A DNA stretch of 64,000 nucleotides from a virus, in the IMG/VR virus record IMGVR_UViG_3300030098_004828, positions 177,754 through 241,753 of that record; one strand, 5' to 3'. Positions 10,697 to 22,800 of the stretch are shown one piece after another (within the stretch, counting starts at the first letter, position 1; every line of letters starts with the position of its first letter). The notes under the pieces are model-generated. The model was given only the letters and a program-made list of their open reading frames with translations, ran no database searches and had not been told where the DNA came from. A program made the position numbers and the translations under genes.

Positions 10697-13240
10697 ATGA
10701 AAGTAAATATAAATAAATTACCACAAGGTTTTGATATAGTAGATGGCAAAGTTATTGAAAGCAAGTCTCATGGAGGGATGCATACAGGTGACCAATATAA
10801 TTATCATTTAGTTACAAATACTGATACACATTGGCATAACGGTAATGGAGATATTGAAGGAGGTAGAAAAGTTAATACTAGTATTCAACCTGTACCTAGA
10901 GAAGAAGCTAATATAGAAGCTGAAAAAGGAGAAACTGTTTTAACAGATATGAATGATGATGGTGTATTTGAACTATATAATATAGCTGGTAAAAGACATT
11001 CAAGAGGAGGTACACCTTTAGATCTTCCACCTCAATCTTTTATATATTCAGATACTAGAGAAATGAAGCTTAATAAAGCTGAATTAAATGAACTAGGTAT
11101 TGACTTTAAAAAGAAATTAACTCCTGCAACTGTATCAAAAAAATATCAATTAAATAAATATTTAGAAATTTTAGATAACCCGCATTCTGATAATATTGCT
11201 ATTGATACAGCAGAATATATGTTAGATAAAAATAAAAAGAAATTATCACATTTAGCTTTTGTTCAAGAAGCTAAAAAAGATTTTGTTGAAGGAGTACCTT
11301 TAGCTTCATATGCATATTTAAAAGAACAAGGTTTAGATCCAGAACAATATGCTGCAAAAATAGATACTTTAAATCAGCAAGAAATTCAATTAGAAGCAGA
11401 CTTACAAATGCCTCCTAGTCTTCAGGAAGCTGCTTTAAATTTGAACTCAATGCTTTCTGATATCAATCAAGCTGAACAAGGACTACCGCCAGAAGCTATG
11501 CAACAACCTGCACAAACACCACCTGGCGAATTACCAATGGCACAACCTTTGTCACCAGAACAAATGGCTCAAGCAATGCCTATGCCACAAGAAGCTCCTA
11601 TGGCTATGCAGCAACCAGGAATGCCTCAAGAACAAGTGCCAATTCCTGAATTTGATACAGGTGGTGATTTTGCAGGATTAAATGAAGATCAGCAAAATAA
11701 AATGAAACAAGCAGGATATACTTGGAATGGATCCAGATGGGTGCATCCAACAGGTACTGATGCTAACACTGATTTTATCATTAATCAATTAAAGAAAGGA
11801 TACAATATAGATCTTGTAGAGGATTATGATCAACCAGGTATAGGAGTAGACGGTCAACAATCCGTTGACTATATGACTAATATACCTAAAGATCTTTTTA
11901 TGGAACAAAATAAAACTATTCTTTCAGGTGTTAAAGATGCAGATGGTAATCCTATGTTTACAGATGATAATCCTTATGATCCATCTAATAAAGATCATGT
12001 TAAGGCTTATCAAACAGAACATAGAAAGTTTACAGATAATTATTATAAAACAAATCCAAAGGTTCAAGAGATGTATCCTAATATAGAGGATTACTATAGA
12101 GCAACTGGAACATTTTGGGATAACCCGGATAATAATTGGAGTAGTATTGATGGACATCATGGTGAATATACAAACCGTTCAAGGGCTTGGACTTTACCAG
12201 AAGAAAAGAAAATAGATGTTGAAATAAAAAATACAGATACATGTCCTGATGCAGAAAAGAAAGCAGCTGAATGTAAAGAAAAAGGTTTAACTTGGGTTCA
12301 AGAAAATTGTGGATGTGGTGCTGCTCCACCAGCAACAAAGACTACAACAGAATGGGAAACTCCAGAATTTTGGTTACAAGATCAAATTAAATTAACAGAT
12401 CTTTATCAAAAGAAACTTAATCAAAAGAAATATATGCCATGGGCTCAAACAGTTGCACCAGTTCAAGTTGATGCCACATATGTTGATCCTACACAAGCTA
12501 TACAAAGTATACAGGCTTCAGCTAAAGAAGCTGGTGATAATACTGTATTTGCAGGTAAAGCTGCTAATATGGCTGCTAAAATGAAAGCTCAAGGTATGGC
12601 TATGAAAGAAGCAGGTAATATATTTGCAAGAACACAAGAAGCAAACATGCAAGAAAATCAGCAAGTTAGAAAGATGAATTCATATATGAAGGCAGAAGCT
12701 GCTCAAAAAAATGCTGCAATAAAAACAAAACTATATGATGACGTACAAAGAGTTCATGCTGACTATGATAATACAAAGTCAAAATTAAATACTCAAATTG
12801 CAAATCAACTTGCTAATGCATATACTAATATGTCAAATACTGAGAATTTAAATACATTATATCCACAATTTGATATTGATCAAGGAAGTGGTGGATTTAT
12901 TAGATTTGAAAATCCACAAGATTTATTTCCTAAACAAACTGATGATGAATCAGCTACAGATAAATTTATAAGAACAACACAAGATTTACAAAAAGTAGGC
13001 ATTGATGTTAATAATATGGATGGAAGTACTTTAGAATTACTTGCTGGAATATCTGAAGCTGATAAAGAAAAAGAAGAAAAAAATAAAAATCCATATGCAG
13101 AAGTAAGTCCTTTTGTGGAAGCAATGGCAAATTCAGGATACACAAGTAAATATGGAACAGAAAAAAGAAACAGAATAAAAATGAACGGTGCAGCATTGAG
13201 GCAATGGTTCTCTCCACTTCAAAAAGGATGGGCTGATTAA
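10697..13240 (+). CDS. Large Pro/Gln/Met-rich virion-type protein
   Basis: An 847-residue protein. The N-terminal 150 residues hold a conserved-looking phage structural segment with ANIEAEKGETVLTD followed by a GGTPLDLPPQSFIYSDT motif, a pattern I associate with large structural proteins of marine and crAss-like phages. Residues about 250-320 are a low-complexity Pro/Gln/Met/Ala linker. A TCPDAEKKAAECKEKG-type Cys segment (CGCG follows) lies near residue 515, and a long helical region (about 590-720) suggests a coiled coil. No enzyme motif is visible. It follows the upstream gene after two bases and is separated from 13300 by a 59-base leader. A structural or injected protein is likely; the exact role is unknown. 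Confidence 0.7.
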   Translation: MKVNINKLPQGFDIVDGKVIESKSHGGMHTGDQYNYHLVTNTDTHWHNGNGDIEGGRKVNTSIQPVPREEANIEAEKGETVLTDMNDDGVFELYNIAGKRHSRGGTPLDLPPQSFIYSDTREMKLNKAELNELGIDFKKKLTPATVSKKYQLNKYLEILDNPHSDNIAIDTAEYMLDKNKKKLSHLAFVQEAKKDFVEGVPLASYAYLKEQGLDPEQYAAKIDTLNQQEIQLEADLQMPPSLQEAALNLNSMLSDINQAEQGLPPEAMQQPAQTPPGELPMAQPLSPEQMAQAMPMPQEAPMAMQQPGMPQEQVPIPEFDTGGDFAGLNEDQQNKMKQAGYTWNGSRWVHPTGTDANTDFIINQLKKGYNIDLVEDYDQPGIGVDGQQSVDYMTNIPKDLFMEQNKTILSGVKDADGNPMFTDDNPYDPSNKDHVKAYQTEHRKFTDNYYKTNPKVQEMYPNIEDYYRATGTFWDNPDNNWSSIDGHHGEYTNRSRAWTLPEEKKIDVEIKNTDTCPDAEKKAAECKEKGLTWVQENCGCGAAPPATKTTTEWETPEFWLQDQIKLTDLYQKKLNQKKYMPWAQTVAPVQVDATYVDPTQAIQSIQASAKEAGDNTVFAGKAANMAAKMKAQGMAMKEAGNIFARTQEANMQENQQVRKMNSYMKAEAAQKNAAIKTKLYDDVQRVHADYDNTKSKLNTQIANQLANAYTNMSNTENLNTLYPQFDIDQGSGGFIRFENPQDLFPKQTDDESATDKFIRTTQDLQKVGIDVNNMDGSTLELLAGISEADKEKEEKNKNPYAEVSPFVEAMANSGYTSKYGTEKRNRIKMNGAALRQWFSPLQKGWAD

Positions 13241-13280
13241 ACCTAAAAAGTGTATCATAGTAATTTTTAAAACTTAAAAA

Positions 13281-13299
13281 ATTTTAGTACTTTTAATAT
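13281..13299 (+). promoter_or_regulatory. A/T-rich leader resembling the 8208 leader
   Basis: The 59-base gap before 13300 ends in ATTTTAGTACTTTTAATAT directly before the ATG. The block AGTA followed by CTTTTAATA is shared with the leader of 8208 (AGTAGACTTTTTAAT). No Shine-Dalgarno site is visible, as expected for Bacteroidetes-type genes. It may be a promoter tail or translation-enhancing leader; the evidence is similarity only. Confidence 0.3.
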
Positions 13300-16200
13300 A
13301 TGGCAACTTATATACCAGGCATTGAAACTTATGTTCCCCAAGTACAGGCTTTTACACCTGATTACAAGTTCTTGGAGAATATAATGAGCACAAGACAGGA
13401 TAGATATACCAATAACTATAATCAATTGAATGAGTTATATGGTAAAGTTGTCTATGCGGATCTATCAAGAGAAGATAATCAAAACATAAGAGATCAATAT
13501 GCTAAAGAACTAACACCTAAGTTAGAGCAAATTAGTGGTTTAGATCTTTCACTTCAAGAAAATGTTAATTCAGCAGAAGCATTATTTAAACCTTTTTATG
13601 AAGATAAAGCTTTAGTAAGAGATATAATGTTTACTAAAGAGTTTAGAAAGCAAACAAATTATATGGATTCTTTACTTAATTCTCCAGATGAAAAAATACG
13701 TAAAAAGTATTGGGATTATGGAGCGAAGTGGATGAATTATCAAATGGAAGATTTTAAAAAAGCTGATAGAGATGCTACTTTAACTATGGGTAATCCTGAA
13801 TATGTAGAAAATGTTGACTTAGTAAGTAGAGGTATAGAAGCATTAAAAGAATATGGGATGAGTGTAGAAAGAACTACACCTCAAGGAGATTGGCTTATAA
13901 CAAGAAAGAATGGTCAAGAATTAACAAGACAGCTCGTTGGATATCAAGAAGTTATAGGTGAGGATGGTAAAGTTAAAAAAGATAAAAAAGGAAAACCTAT
14001 GATGGAACCTGTTTATGCTAATCCTGCTTATGATTTCTTAGAACAAACTCTTTTAGAAGATCCTGCTGTAGCAAAAGCTTATTATACAAAAGCTAGAGTT
14101 GATATGCGTGAATTTGCAACTGCTAATACAGATAAATATGGTAGTTATGAAGAAGCTCAAAAATATTGGGCTAATGATATTTTAGCAAAATTTAGAGGAC
14201 AACAAGAAGAAAAATTAGTTGAAACAGAAACTCAACTAAAAGGAATGGATGCTAGTGTAAAAAGTTGGGAAGAATATAAAGAAAAAAATGGTATAGTTCC
14301 AGGTACTGAAGAAGAAGAACAAATGTTAAAGAGAATTTTTGAGAGAGATATATTAAAACAATCTTTTGAAAAAAGACAAGATAATTTAAAAGATAAAAGT
14401 GCTCCTGTAAGTACTACAGATCTTCTTTTAAATAAAGCTTTTGGTGCTCAAATGGCATATGAAATGGGTATGGATATGACACAAGCTGCTATTGCTTATA
14501 GTATGATTGACTATAAGGAAACAATGGAAGCTAATCCTTTTAAAGTTGATTGGTATCAGCATAAATATAGACAAGCTGAAATTGCTCATAGACATGCAAA
14601 CAAAATGCGAGAAATAGAATTTAAAGCATTGGTTGATCCTGAAGGTGGTACTGGTGGAAATGGTGTTGATTTAGGATTTGGTGTTGATGGTTCTGGTGTT
14701 GAAGTTGTTACAAATATACAAGGAACTGAAGTAACTGATGAAAATTTTATTGATAGAAATAATACATCTATAAAAGAAGCTCAAAGTAAAATAACCAGTC
14801 ATGAATTAAACCATTTAGAATTTGCATATACTAATAGCACTCAATTAGAAGATGCAATGAGAGGAGATGGTCCTATTGGAACTGTATCTTATAAACGTGC
14901 TATATATGATACTAATGGAGATTTTACTGGAGAATATGAAAATGTAAATAAATCTTGGAATGAAGTAAGACATGATCTTTCATTGTATGAAAATAGAGGT
15001 GAAAAAGAAAGACTTTCAAATTTGACAGAAACAATTATGTTAGGTACTATTCCAGCTGATGGAGAAGGAAATGCAGCTTTACCTAATGATTGGTCATTAA
15101 TACAAGATCCAGATGCGCAAAAAGAATTTTTCTCTCAAAGACAACAACTTGAGTTAATGAAAAAACAATTTACATATGCTTATTCAGAAACTGTTGGAAC
15201 ATTAGCAGAAGCTTATTCATTAGTAAATTCTCAAAAACATAAGGATAAAGGAGGAATGCGAAATGCAAAAGGTTGGCAAGATGATTATGGTATGCCTCCT
15301 ATGGTTATGCCAGAAGATATGTATGATAGATTGCTTGACGGTGAACAATATAATAATATAAAGGGTGAGTATGATATGAATGCTATAGACCCAACAGATC
15401 TTATTTATTTAAACAAAGAAGACTATATAGATTTAGGTGTTAGAATGTTATCTGGAGAAGAAATAACAAATCAAATTAATGCCATTGATATGTCAGGTAT
15501 TAAAGAAGCTGATCTTCCACAATTTACTGCTAAAAAGAAACTAAATGTAAATCCTTTTGCTGTCTTATATAGATCTATTAAATATGGTGATGGTGGACAT
15601 AAGCCTACATTACTAGGTAACTTCTGGGATTATTCTGGTGGTAGAGGAGTAGGACAATTCTTAAAGGGAGCAGGAATGACTGTTGCTGGTGGGTTATCTA
15701 CTATTCCTACATTTGGAATGAGCACACCTTTATTAGCTTCAGGAGTAGAAAAAATGATTACTTCTGGTAAAGGAGACTGGTCATTTGATGAAGAAAAAGC
15801 AAGAAAATATTTTGATCAATATTATGATGTGCAAAAAGATATGATAAGTGAAGAGATAGGTAAACCAGGATCAAACTTAAGTGGGCCTACAGATTTTAAT
15901 TATTTATATAAAGGTGGAAATTATTTAGGTGGAGAAGGAGATGCTAAACAATGGAATAGTTATAGATTCCAATATGATCATTTAAATAACGGTAGTAAAG
16001 CAAGTAAAATTGCTATCAATGAAATGAAAAATATGATGCAAATTGTAAATGGTCATCCAGATACTTTTACAACTTTAATAGGTAATCAAGGAAATCTACC
16101 ACCTTGGTCTCAGTATGGAGATGGAATGAGTAAAGGAAAATATGATAGAAAAACAAGAAAAGGAAAACTTGATCAACAAGAAATGGATTTATCTATGCAG

Positions 16201-16806
16201 ATATTAAGACAATATCTTAATGATGTACAACGTAGTGATAAAACTAAAACAGCACCAGCAGCTTCTATATTATATAGTCAATATATAAATGCTGATGGTG
16301 AAGATATAGGAAGTTATACAATTACTTTTGATGAAGACTATAGTGGTAAATTAGATAATATATTAGGTGATCCTAAAAAAGATGCTTTTGCAAAAGAGTT
16401 TAAAGAAACAAACTCAATAACACTTTACTTTGATAGATCAGTTGATAATAGTCCATATAAAGCATCTAACCAAACGTTCTCACCTATACAAGCAGATTTA
16501 GATACTACAGGAGAACCTTATACACAAAACTGGCCACAAGTGGGTAGCTATACTTTTTATAAAAATGGTAGTGGTGGATATAACGCTAGAGTACAACCTG
16601 TTATATTTGATAGTAAAACAGGTAATAGAAAATTAGATGATCCATTTACTATAGCTGTAGATCCTAATGTAACTAGCTTTGAGAATTTAGCAATGGAATT
16701 AGAAGCTTATTTATATGATTTAGCTAAACAAAATAATACTGATCAAAATGCTTTTAAATATAGTTTTGCTCAATGGCAAGCTTTAAATGAAAGAAATAGA
16801 CAATAA
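13300..16806 (+). CDS. Giant crAss-like virion (injected) protein
   Basis: A 1168-residue protein. Its N-terminus (YIPGIETYVPQVQAFTPDYK, then a helical segment with ISGLDLSLQENV near residue 80) matches the opening of large proteins I associate with crAss-like phages, encoded just before the RNA-polymerase-containing giant. Residues about 1-440 are mostly helical and charged. A Gly-rich break occurs near residue 450 (GGTGGNGVDLGFG). A short hydrophobic Gly/Ala segment near residue 790 (VGQFLKGAGMTVAGGLSTIP) could be membrane-active. The C-terminal 300 residues look beta-rich. No catalytic motif was found. A 6-base gap separates it from the next gene, so the two are surely co-expressed. Packaging and ejection with the DNA is inferred from synteny with crAss-like phages. 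Confidence 0.7.
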   Translation: MATYIPGIETYVPQVQAFTPDYKFLENIMSTRQDRYTNNYNQLNELYGKVVYADLSREDNQNIRDQYAKELTPKLEQISGLDLSLQENVNSAEALFKPFYEDKALVRDIMFTKEFRKQTNYMDSLLNSPDEKIRKKYWDYGAKWMNYQMEDFKKADRDATLTMGNPEYVENVDLVSRGIEALKEYGMSVERTTPQGDWLITRKNGQELTRQLVGYQEVIGEDGKVKKDKKGKPMMEPVYANPAYDFLEQTLLEDPAVAKAYYTKARVDMREFATANTDKYGSYEEAQKYWANDILAKFRGQQEEKLVETETQLKGMDASVKSWEEYKEKNGIVPGTEEEEQMLKRIFERDILKQSFEKRQDNLKDKSAPVSTTDLLLNKAFGAQMAYEMGMDMTQAAIAYSMIDYKETMEANPFKVDWYQHKYRQAEIAHRHANKMREIEFKALVDPEGGTGGNGVDLGFGVDGSGVEVVTNIQGTEVTDENFIDRNNTSIKEAQSKITSHELNHLEFAYTNSTQLEDAMRGDGPIGTVSYKRAIYDTNGDFTGEYENVNKSWNEVRHDLSLYENRGEKERLSNLTETIMLGTIPADGEGNAALPNDWSLIQDPDAQKEFFSQRQQLELMKKQFTYAYSETVGTLAEAYSLVNSQKHKDKGGMRNAKGWQDDYGMPPMVMPEDMYDRLLDGEQYNNIKGEYDMNAIDPTDLIYLNKEDYIDLGVRMLSGEEITNQINAIDMSGIKEADLPQFTAKKKLNVNPFAVLYRSIKYGDGGHKPTLLGNFWDYSGGRGVGQFLKGAGMTVAGGLSTIPTFGMSTPLLASGVEKMITSGKGDWSFDEEKARKYFDQYYDVQKDMISEEIGKPGSNLSGPTDFNYLYKGGNYLGGEGDAKQWNSYRFQYDHLNNGSKASKIAINEMKNMMQIVNGHPDTFTTLIGNQGNLPPWSQYGDGMSKGKYDRKTRKGKLDQQEMDLSMQILRQYLNDVQRSDKTKTAPAASILYSQYINADGEDIGSYTITFDEDYSGKLDNILGDPKKDAFAKEFKETNSITLYFDRSVDNSPYKASNQTFSPIQADLDTTGEPYTQNWPQVGSYTFYKNGSGGYNARVQPVIFDSKTGNRKLDDPFTIAVDPNVTSFENLAMELEAYLYDLAKQNNTDQNAFKYSFAQWQALNERNRQ

Positions 16807-16812
16807 AACAAC

Positions 16813-19800
16813 ATGGCAGAAAATCTTAACAATATTCCTACTGTAGAAGATTCAGGTAATTTAGGATCTGTTCCAACAGAAACAGCAAACATAGGACCTG
16901 GTCAAACTCCTATGTTTAATTTACCTAGTGCTTCTATTAACCCTGCAAATTTTGCACCTGATTATAAAACAGCTCTTGATCAAATAGACTTTTCTCCTTT
17001 AACAGAAAGAGCTTATGGTCCATCACCTGTTAATCCAGAAACTGCTAAATTAATTGAAATGGCAGCTATTCCTATAAATAGAATAGCATCACCTGCTTAT
17101 AATAATATAAATTCCACTGCTCCTGGTAGAGCAACTGGAGGTTATAATCCTTATTCTCAACAAGGACAACTAGACTTAACAACTAAACAAGGCAGAAATG
17201 AACGTTTAGCTCAAGCATTTATGAATGCTTCTGATAGTACAGGAGCAGATACGACTCCTGGATATCAAGATCCTTTAGTATTTGGATCTAAGAAATTTAA
17301 CTATGATAGAATGATGGCCCATCCTAATTCTGGTGAACTAGGTTTCCATCCTTTATATGATAATGAATCTTATTATAATAAAAATTCTACATGGTATGAT
17401 GACAGTAGAAGAATGGGTAAACAGTGGCGTAGAATGTTTAGCAATGCTTTTATGAGCTCATATAGAAATATAGGAGATATGTTAAGTGGAAATTGGAGTT
17501 GGAGTGACGATGAAGGTGCTGCTATAATGGAAGATGCAATGAGAATAGGTTCATCTACTAGAGGTGGCTTCACAGAATGGTTACATAATACCACATTAAG
17601 CAGTGCTTATACTGCGGGTATTATGACTAATATAGGAGTAGAAATGGGTGTGTTAGCATTAGCTACAGCTGCAACTGGAGGTACAGCTGCACCTGCTACT
17701 GTTACTAAAGCTGCTCAATCATTATATTCAGGAGTAAGAGGTATATTTAATTCTGTTAAAAGTGTAAGTGCTATAAGTAATACTTTAAAAGCATTTAGAC
17801 TTCCTACAGTATCAAAAGATTTTTGGAATGCATTTAACGCAACAAAAGTTGCACAAGGTATAAGTACAGCTGGACAATACACTGCAAAGTTTTTAACACC
17901 TTCAACATTAAAAGCTTTTAAAGATCTTAGAACATCTGCAGCAGCATTAGATGATATGTCTCAACTTGCAAAAACTAGTAAAGTATTTGGTGCTTTTTAT
18001 AATGATATGAGATACATAAATCTAGCTGTAGCAGAATCTAGATTAGAAGCAGGTTTAGTTGAGAATGAAACCTTTAGTAAATTATATCAAGAGTTTACTC
18101 ATGCAAATGGAAGACCTCCCAATAAAGAAGAATTAGCATTAATGAGACAGCAGTCTATAAGAGCTGCAAAAACAACCTTTATGTTTAATGCTCCTATAAT
18201 ATATCTTACAAATAAAGTTACTATAGAAAAATGGATGGGTAAAATTAAGAGTTTATCTGGAATGGTAAACATGAAAGGTATGGCAGCTAGATTTGTTAAA
18301 AGTCCAGGGAAATTTGGTAAAGATGTTTACAAAGGATTTGGCAGCATGAGAGAAATGATTATGGCTGGAGGATTAAGACATAATGCTAAATATATTGGTG
18401 GTGCTGCACTTAGATATGCAGCAGATGGTGTTAACGAAGGTTTACAAGAAGTCTATCAAGAAACTGTTTCAGCAGCTGCAACACATTACTATGCAGGTTT
18501 GTATCAACAACCTATAGCAGCAGGATATGATATTTTTGAGGTGGCAATGACAAAAGATTCTTCAGATAAAGCTATGCAAGCAGTTAGACATGGTTTAGCA
18601 CACGGTCCATCTTGGGGAGTTTTTGCTTCTGGTTTCTTTACAGGTATGCTTGTAGCACCATATAGTAAAGTGATGTTCCAAGGAATTCCTAATCTATTCC
18701 AAATGGCAACTAATAATGAACAATACCAGAAAGATAAAAAAACAAGAGAAGATTGGATAAAGCAGACAGAAAAAGAATTAAATAAAATGGCTGAGGATCC
18801 AAAGTTTTTCTTTGATCCAAAAAAATTAAATGTAATTGCACAAAAGCAACTTGATGATGAATATTGGAACTTTGGTATTCAAGGTGATATATTAAATTTT
18901 ATAGATACTAAGGAACACAGTATGTTCCAACATATATATACAGCACTTCAATTAGGTAATCTTAATGAATTTAGAGATTATATAAATGATATATTACAAT
19001 TAGATGATCAAGCTTTAGAAGAAGCTTTCATGGATAAAAATACAGGTAAGGTTAAAGATGGTTATACAGCAGAACAATTAAGAAAACATTTTGATGGTTT
19101 AAATGAAAAGTTAGATGTTATTGAAGATAACTATAATAATTTTGATATTGACAATCCTTTTGATAGAAATAAATATGAAGAAGGAACTAGAGATTATTAT
19201 GAAGAGCAAATAAGAGAGTATGCTTTTAATCATGCAAAAATGCAAATGATTTTTAATAGTAATGCAATGAATGATGCTGCTTCAAGAAAAGAATCTATAG
19301 AAGCTGCTATTACGGCAATTACTGGAATGAGTGATCTTATCATAGATGACTTAATGATTCTTACTAGTAGAAGAGATATATTTCAAGAAATAAATAATCT
19401 TAATAGAGATATAGAATCTTTAAAATATTCTAAAACTCCAGACGATAAAAAAGAATTAGCAAAGTTAAAGAAAAAGAAAAAATTACTTGAAGATTTTTAT
19501 GAAGTATTAGGAGATCCAGAGAATCAACATAAAAGTTCAAAAGAATATAGAAATGATAAAAGAATAAAGCAACAAGGAACACCTTATAAAAAGAGACATC
19601 ATAAAATAAAAGAAAGACTTAAAGAAATGGTTGAAGAAAAAAGTCTTCCTGATTCAATTGATGATCCTAAATATGGAGAAAAAGATACTAAAGATTCTAT
19701 TGCAAAAATTACATCACAAGATAGAGATATAACATATATTTATAATCTACATAAAGATGGTTCTATTTCTTATACTGCAAAAGTAAAAAATGATATACTT

Positions 19801-22800
19801 GATAAAGAATTTAAATCAGAAAAACAACTTGAAAGTTATATAAAGAAAAAAGAAAAAACTGTATATGAAACTGTTATAGATAAGAAAACAGGTAAACCTA
19901 AAAAGGTAGGAACATATAAAACTTATGTTCAGGAGGTGATGCTTAAATATAAAAGAGATGCAAAGTCAATGAAAAAATTGATGAAAGTATTCACTCCTTA
20001 TGTAGAGTTCCTTGTTAAAGAATCTGGTGGAAAACCTATTAATGCAGATCAAATGAAAAATGTTTTAAGTATGATTGTAGATTATGGTCATCTTAATTTT
20101 AGAATATCTGATATGTATAAAGCCAATCAAATTCTTAGTGATCCAGCTTCTCTTAAAAGATATTCAGAAAGAATTTCTATACCAATGATAAGACTTTGGA
20201 AGAGACACAAAAGAAATCAAGGTAGAAGAGTTAGAAAGTTTGTTGATAAAGAAATACGTAAACAGTATTTAAAAACATTAGCTAAGGCTGGTATATTTGT
20301 AGATCCAAAACAAGTTAAACATTTCTTATCAGTTGAAAACTTAACACAAGCAGATATACCAACTACATTTTTAACAGATACTGGTGAAATGCTTTATGAT
20401 CCTGTATTTGGACATACAAACCAAAAGCAATATGAAATAATGGTGCAAGCTAGACAAGTTCTTATTGATGAATTAATTGCACCTAAAGAAGAAAAAAAGG
20501 ATGATGGAGATGGTGTAGATACTAAAACAATAGATGATGGATCTACTGCTGAAGATGCATTAAATGAAGATCTAACAGATGATCCCCAAGAGAAAGAAGA
20601 AATAAAAAGAATAAAGGATGAGCTTAATGAGTTTAAATCTGAAGATGAAGATACTATAGCAATACTTACAAGAGAATATGAAAAATATAGAAAAGCAGCA
20701 ATAGCATTAAATATGCCTATATTATCTCAAGCTCAATGGTTACAACAAAAGGGTGGAGGTAGAGCAATATTACAAGCAAGATATCAAGCGTATAGTGTAT
20801 ATAACGAAGATGAAGATAAAGACCAGTATGAAACTTTTAATGACTGGTTAAGAGCAAATGTTAGATCAGATAAAATTCAAAATATAGTAGAGAAATTTGG
20901 TCTTGCACCTTATGCAATAATGATAGAAGATGTAACTTCTAGTAAAAAATTAAAAGATGGGGTTTTATTACAAGGTGAGGTAGATGCAAGTCAAGGTAAA
21001 TATGCAGATTATGACATGTTTATTATTAAAACACCAGGTGCATTTGTAGATGGCAAACAACAATTTATATATAGAATAGTAAATAGTAAAGGTAAGAATG
21101 TATATGATGAAGGTACATATAATAATTTAAACTTACCTCAAGAAATATTTGATAATGGATATCTTACATTAGGAGAAGCAAACAATGCCATTAAAGAAAT
21201 ATTAAAAGCAATTCCAGAAAATACTACTTTTAATTTTGAAGGTCAAACTTTTAAAAAGGGAGATAGAGTATCTTATAAAGGTAAGAACTATGTTGTGTTA
21301 AATGATGCTGCAGACTTTACATCCAGAGGAAAGCTTATGGTTAGAGATGAATTATTTCCTGAAGCAGAGCCTATTACAATAGCTCCTGGTGAATTTACAG
21401 GTTGGAAAAAAGAAGAAACGTCTAATCAATATTTTAAAGAGGCAATAGTTGTAGGTGAAAATGTTCAACGTTTATCTCATGGTAAAGGTATGACTTTTGG
21501 TAAACCTATGAATCATGAATTAAATAAAAATTCAGAAATAAAAAATGAGAAAGATCTTCAAACCGTATTAAAAAATATGGATCCTGAACGAAGAAAGAAA
21601 TTAAGAATTCAAATTACAAGAGCTAAACAACCTAATAAAAAACATGGTGAATCAGTTAATATGAACCATGGAGAAATAAATCCTGTAATTAAAAAAGGTA
21701 GTAAAAGATTTAATGTTTTATTAATTGATCCAGATTCAGGAGATGTTATAGGAAGATTAGATGGTCTAGATAATTTTATATTTATAGATAAAAAAACTGG
21801 CAAGTCTATTACACCATTAGAAATGACATTAGATAATGTCTTTGATTATTTTAGAAACTTTAAAAGTAAAACTGCTAAACAACAGTTAAAAGAAATAAAA
21901 GAAAACTATGCACAGTTAACTTTAATAGAAGAATTGTTTGATGAGCTTTTAGATGAAACCGGAACAGATAAAGTAACAATAGGATTAGACTCTCTTAAAA
22001 AAGGTAAGATAAATAAAAGTCTAAATATAAGTGCTACAGATAAAGGTAAAGAACTAACAGAAAAACTTAAAGATGTATTTGTACATGTAACTCCTGGTAG
22101 TAAAATATTCACTGAAAGAGGTAAAAAGGATCATGAAACTCCAATAAAAGAACTTAAATATAAATATATAAACCAAAATGGTAATATGTTTATATTAGAT
22201 ACATCTAATTTAGGATCTGATATTTCAGATTTAGAGTATAGTAATCAATTAGCTATACGTGAAGCAATAGATAGACAGGGTCTTGGTGGACTTACTGGTA
22301 GATATATTCTTGCAGTAAGAACTCCAAACAATATGTATAAAGGTGGTTATTTTCATTTAGTTGAATTAAGAACCACATCAATGTCACAAGAAGACACACA
22401 ATTATTATTTAATGATATAATGTCTCAACAAAAGTTGACAGTATCTACAAATATAAATAAAAGAGGAAAAGTATTACAAGATAAAAAGAAAGGTTTAGGA
22501 TTTAAATTTAATGAAGCTTTTAATATTGATGTTCAAAATAAAATGTATATAGCAATGCCTCATGGGCATAATGTTAATATTATATTACAACCATCAGGAG
22601 ATATAACATTTAAATTTTCACAAACACGAGATGCTGGTGGTCAGACTTTTAAAGTAAACTTAAATAGAAAAACAATTACAGACGCTAAGTTAGAATCTAT
22701 GCAAGATCTTCTTGACTTGGCAAGTAGTGGTTTAAGAGAAATATTTCAAAATGAATTAAATAATAATCCTCAATTTATTATTCCATTAGGTTTTGGTGTT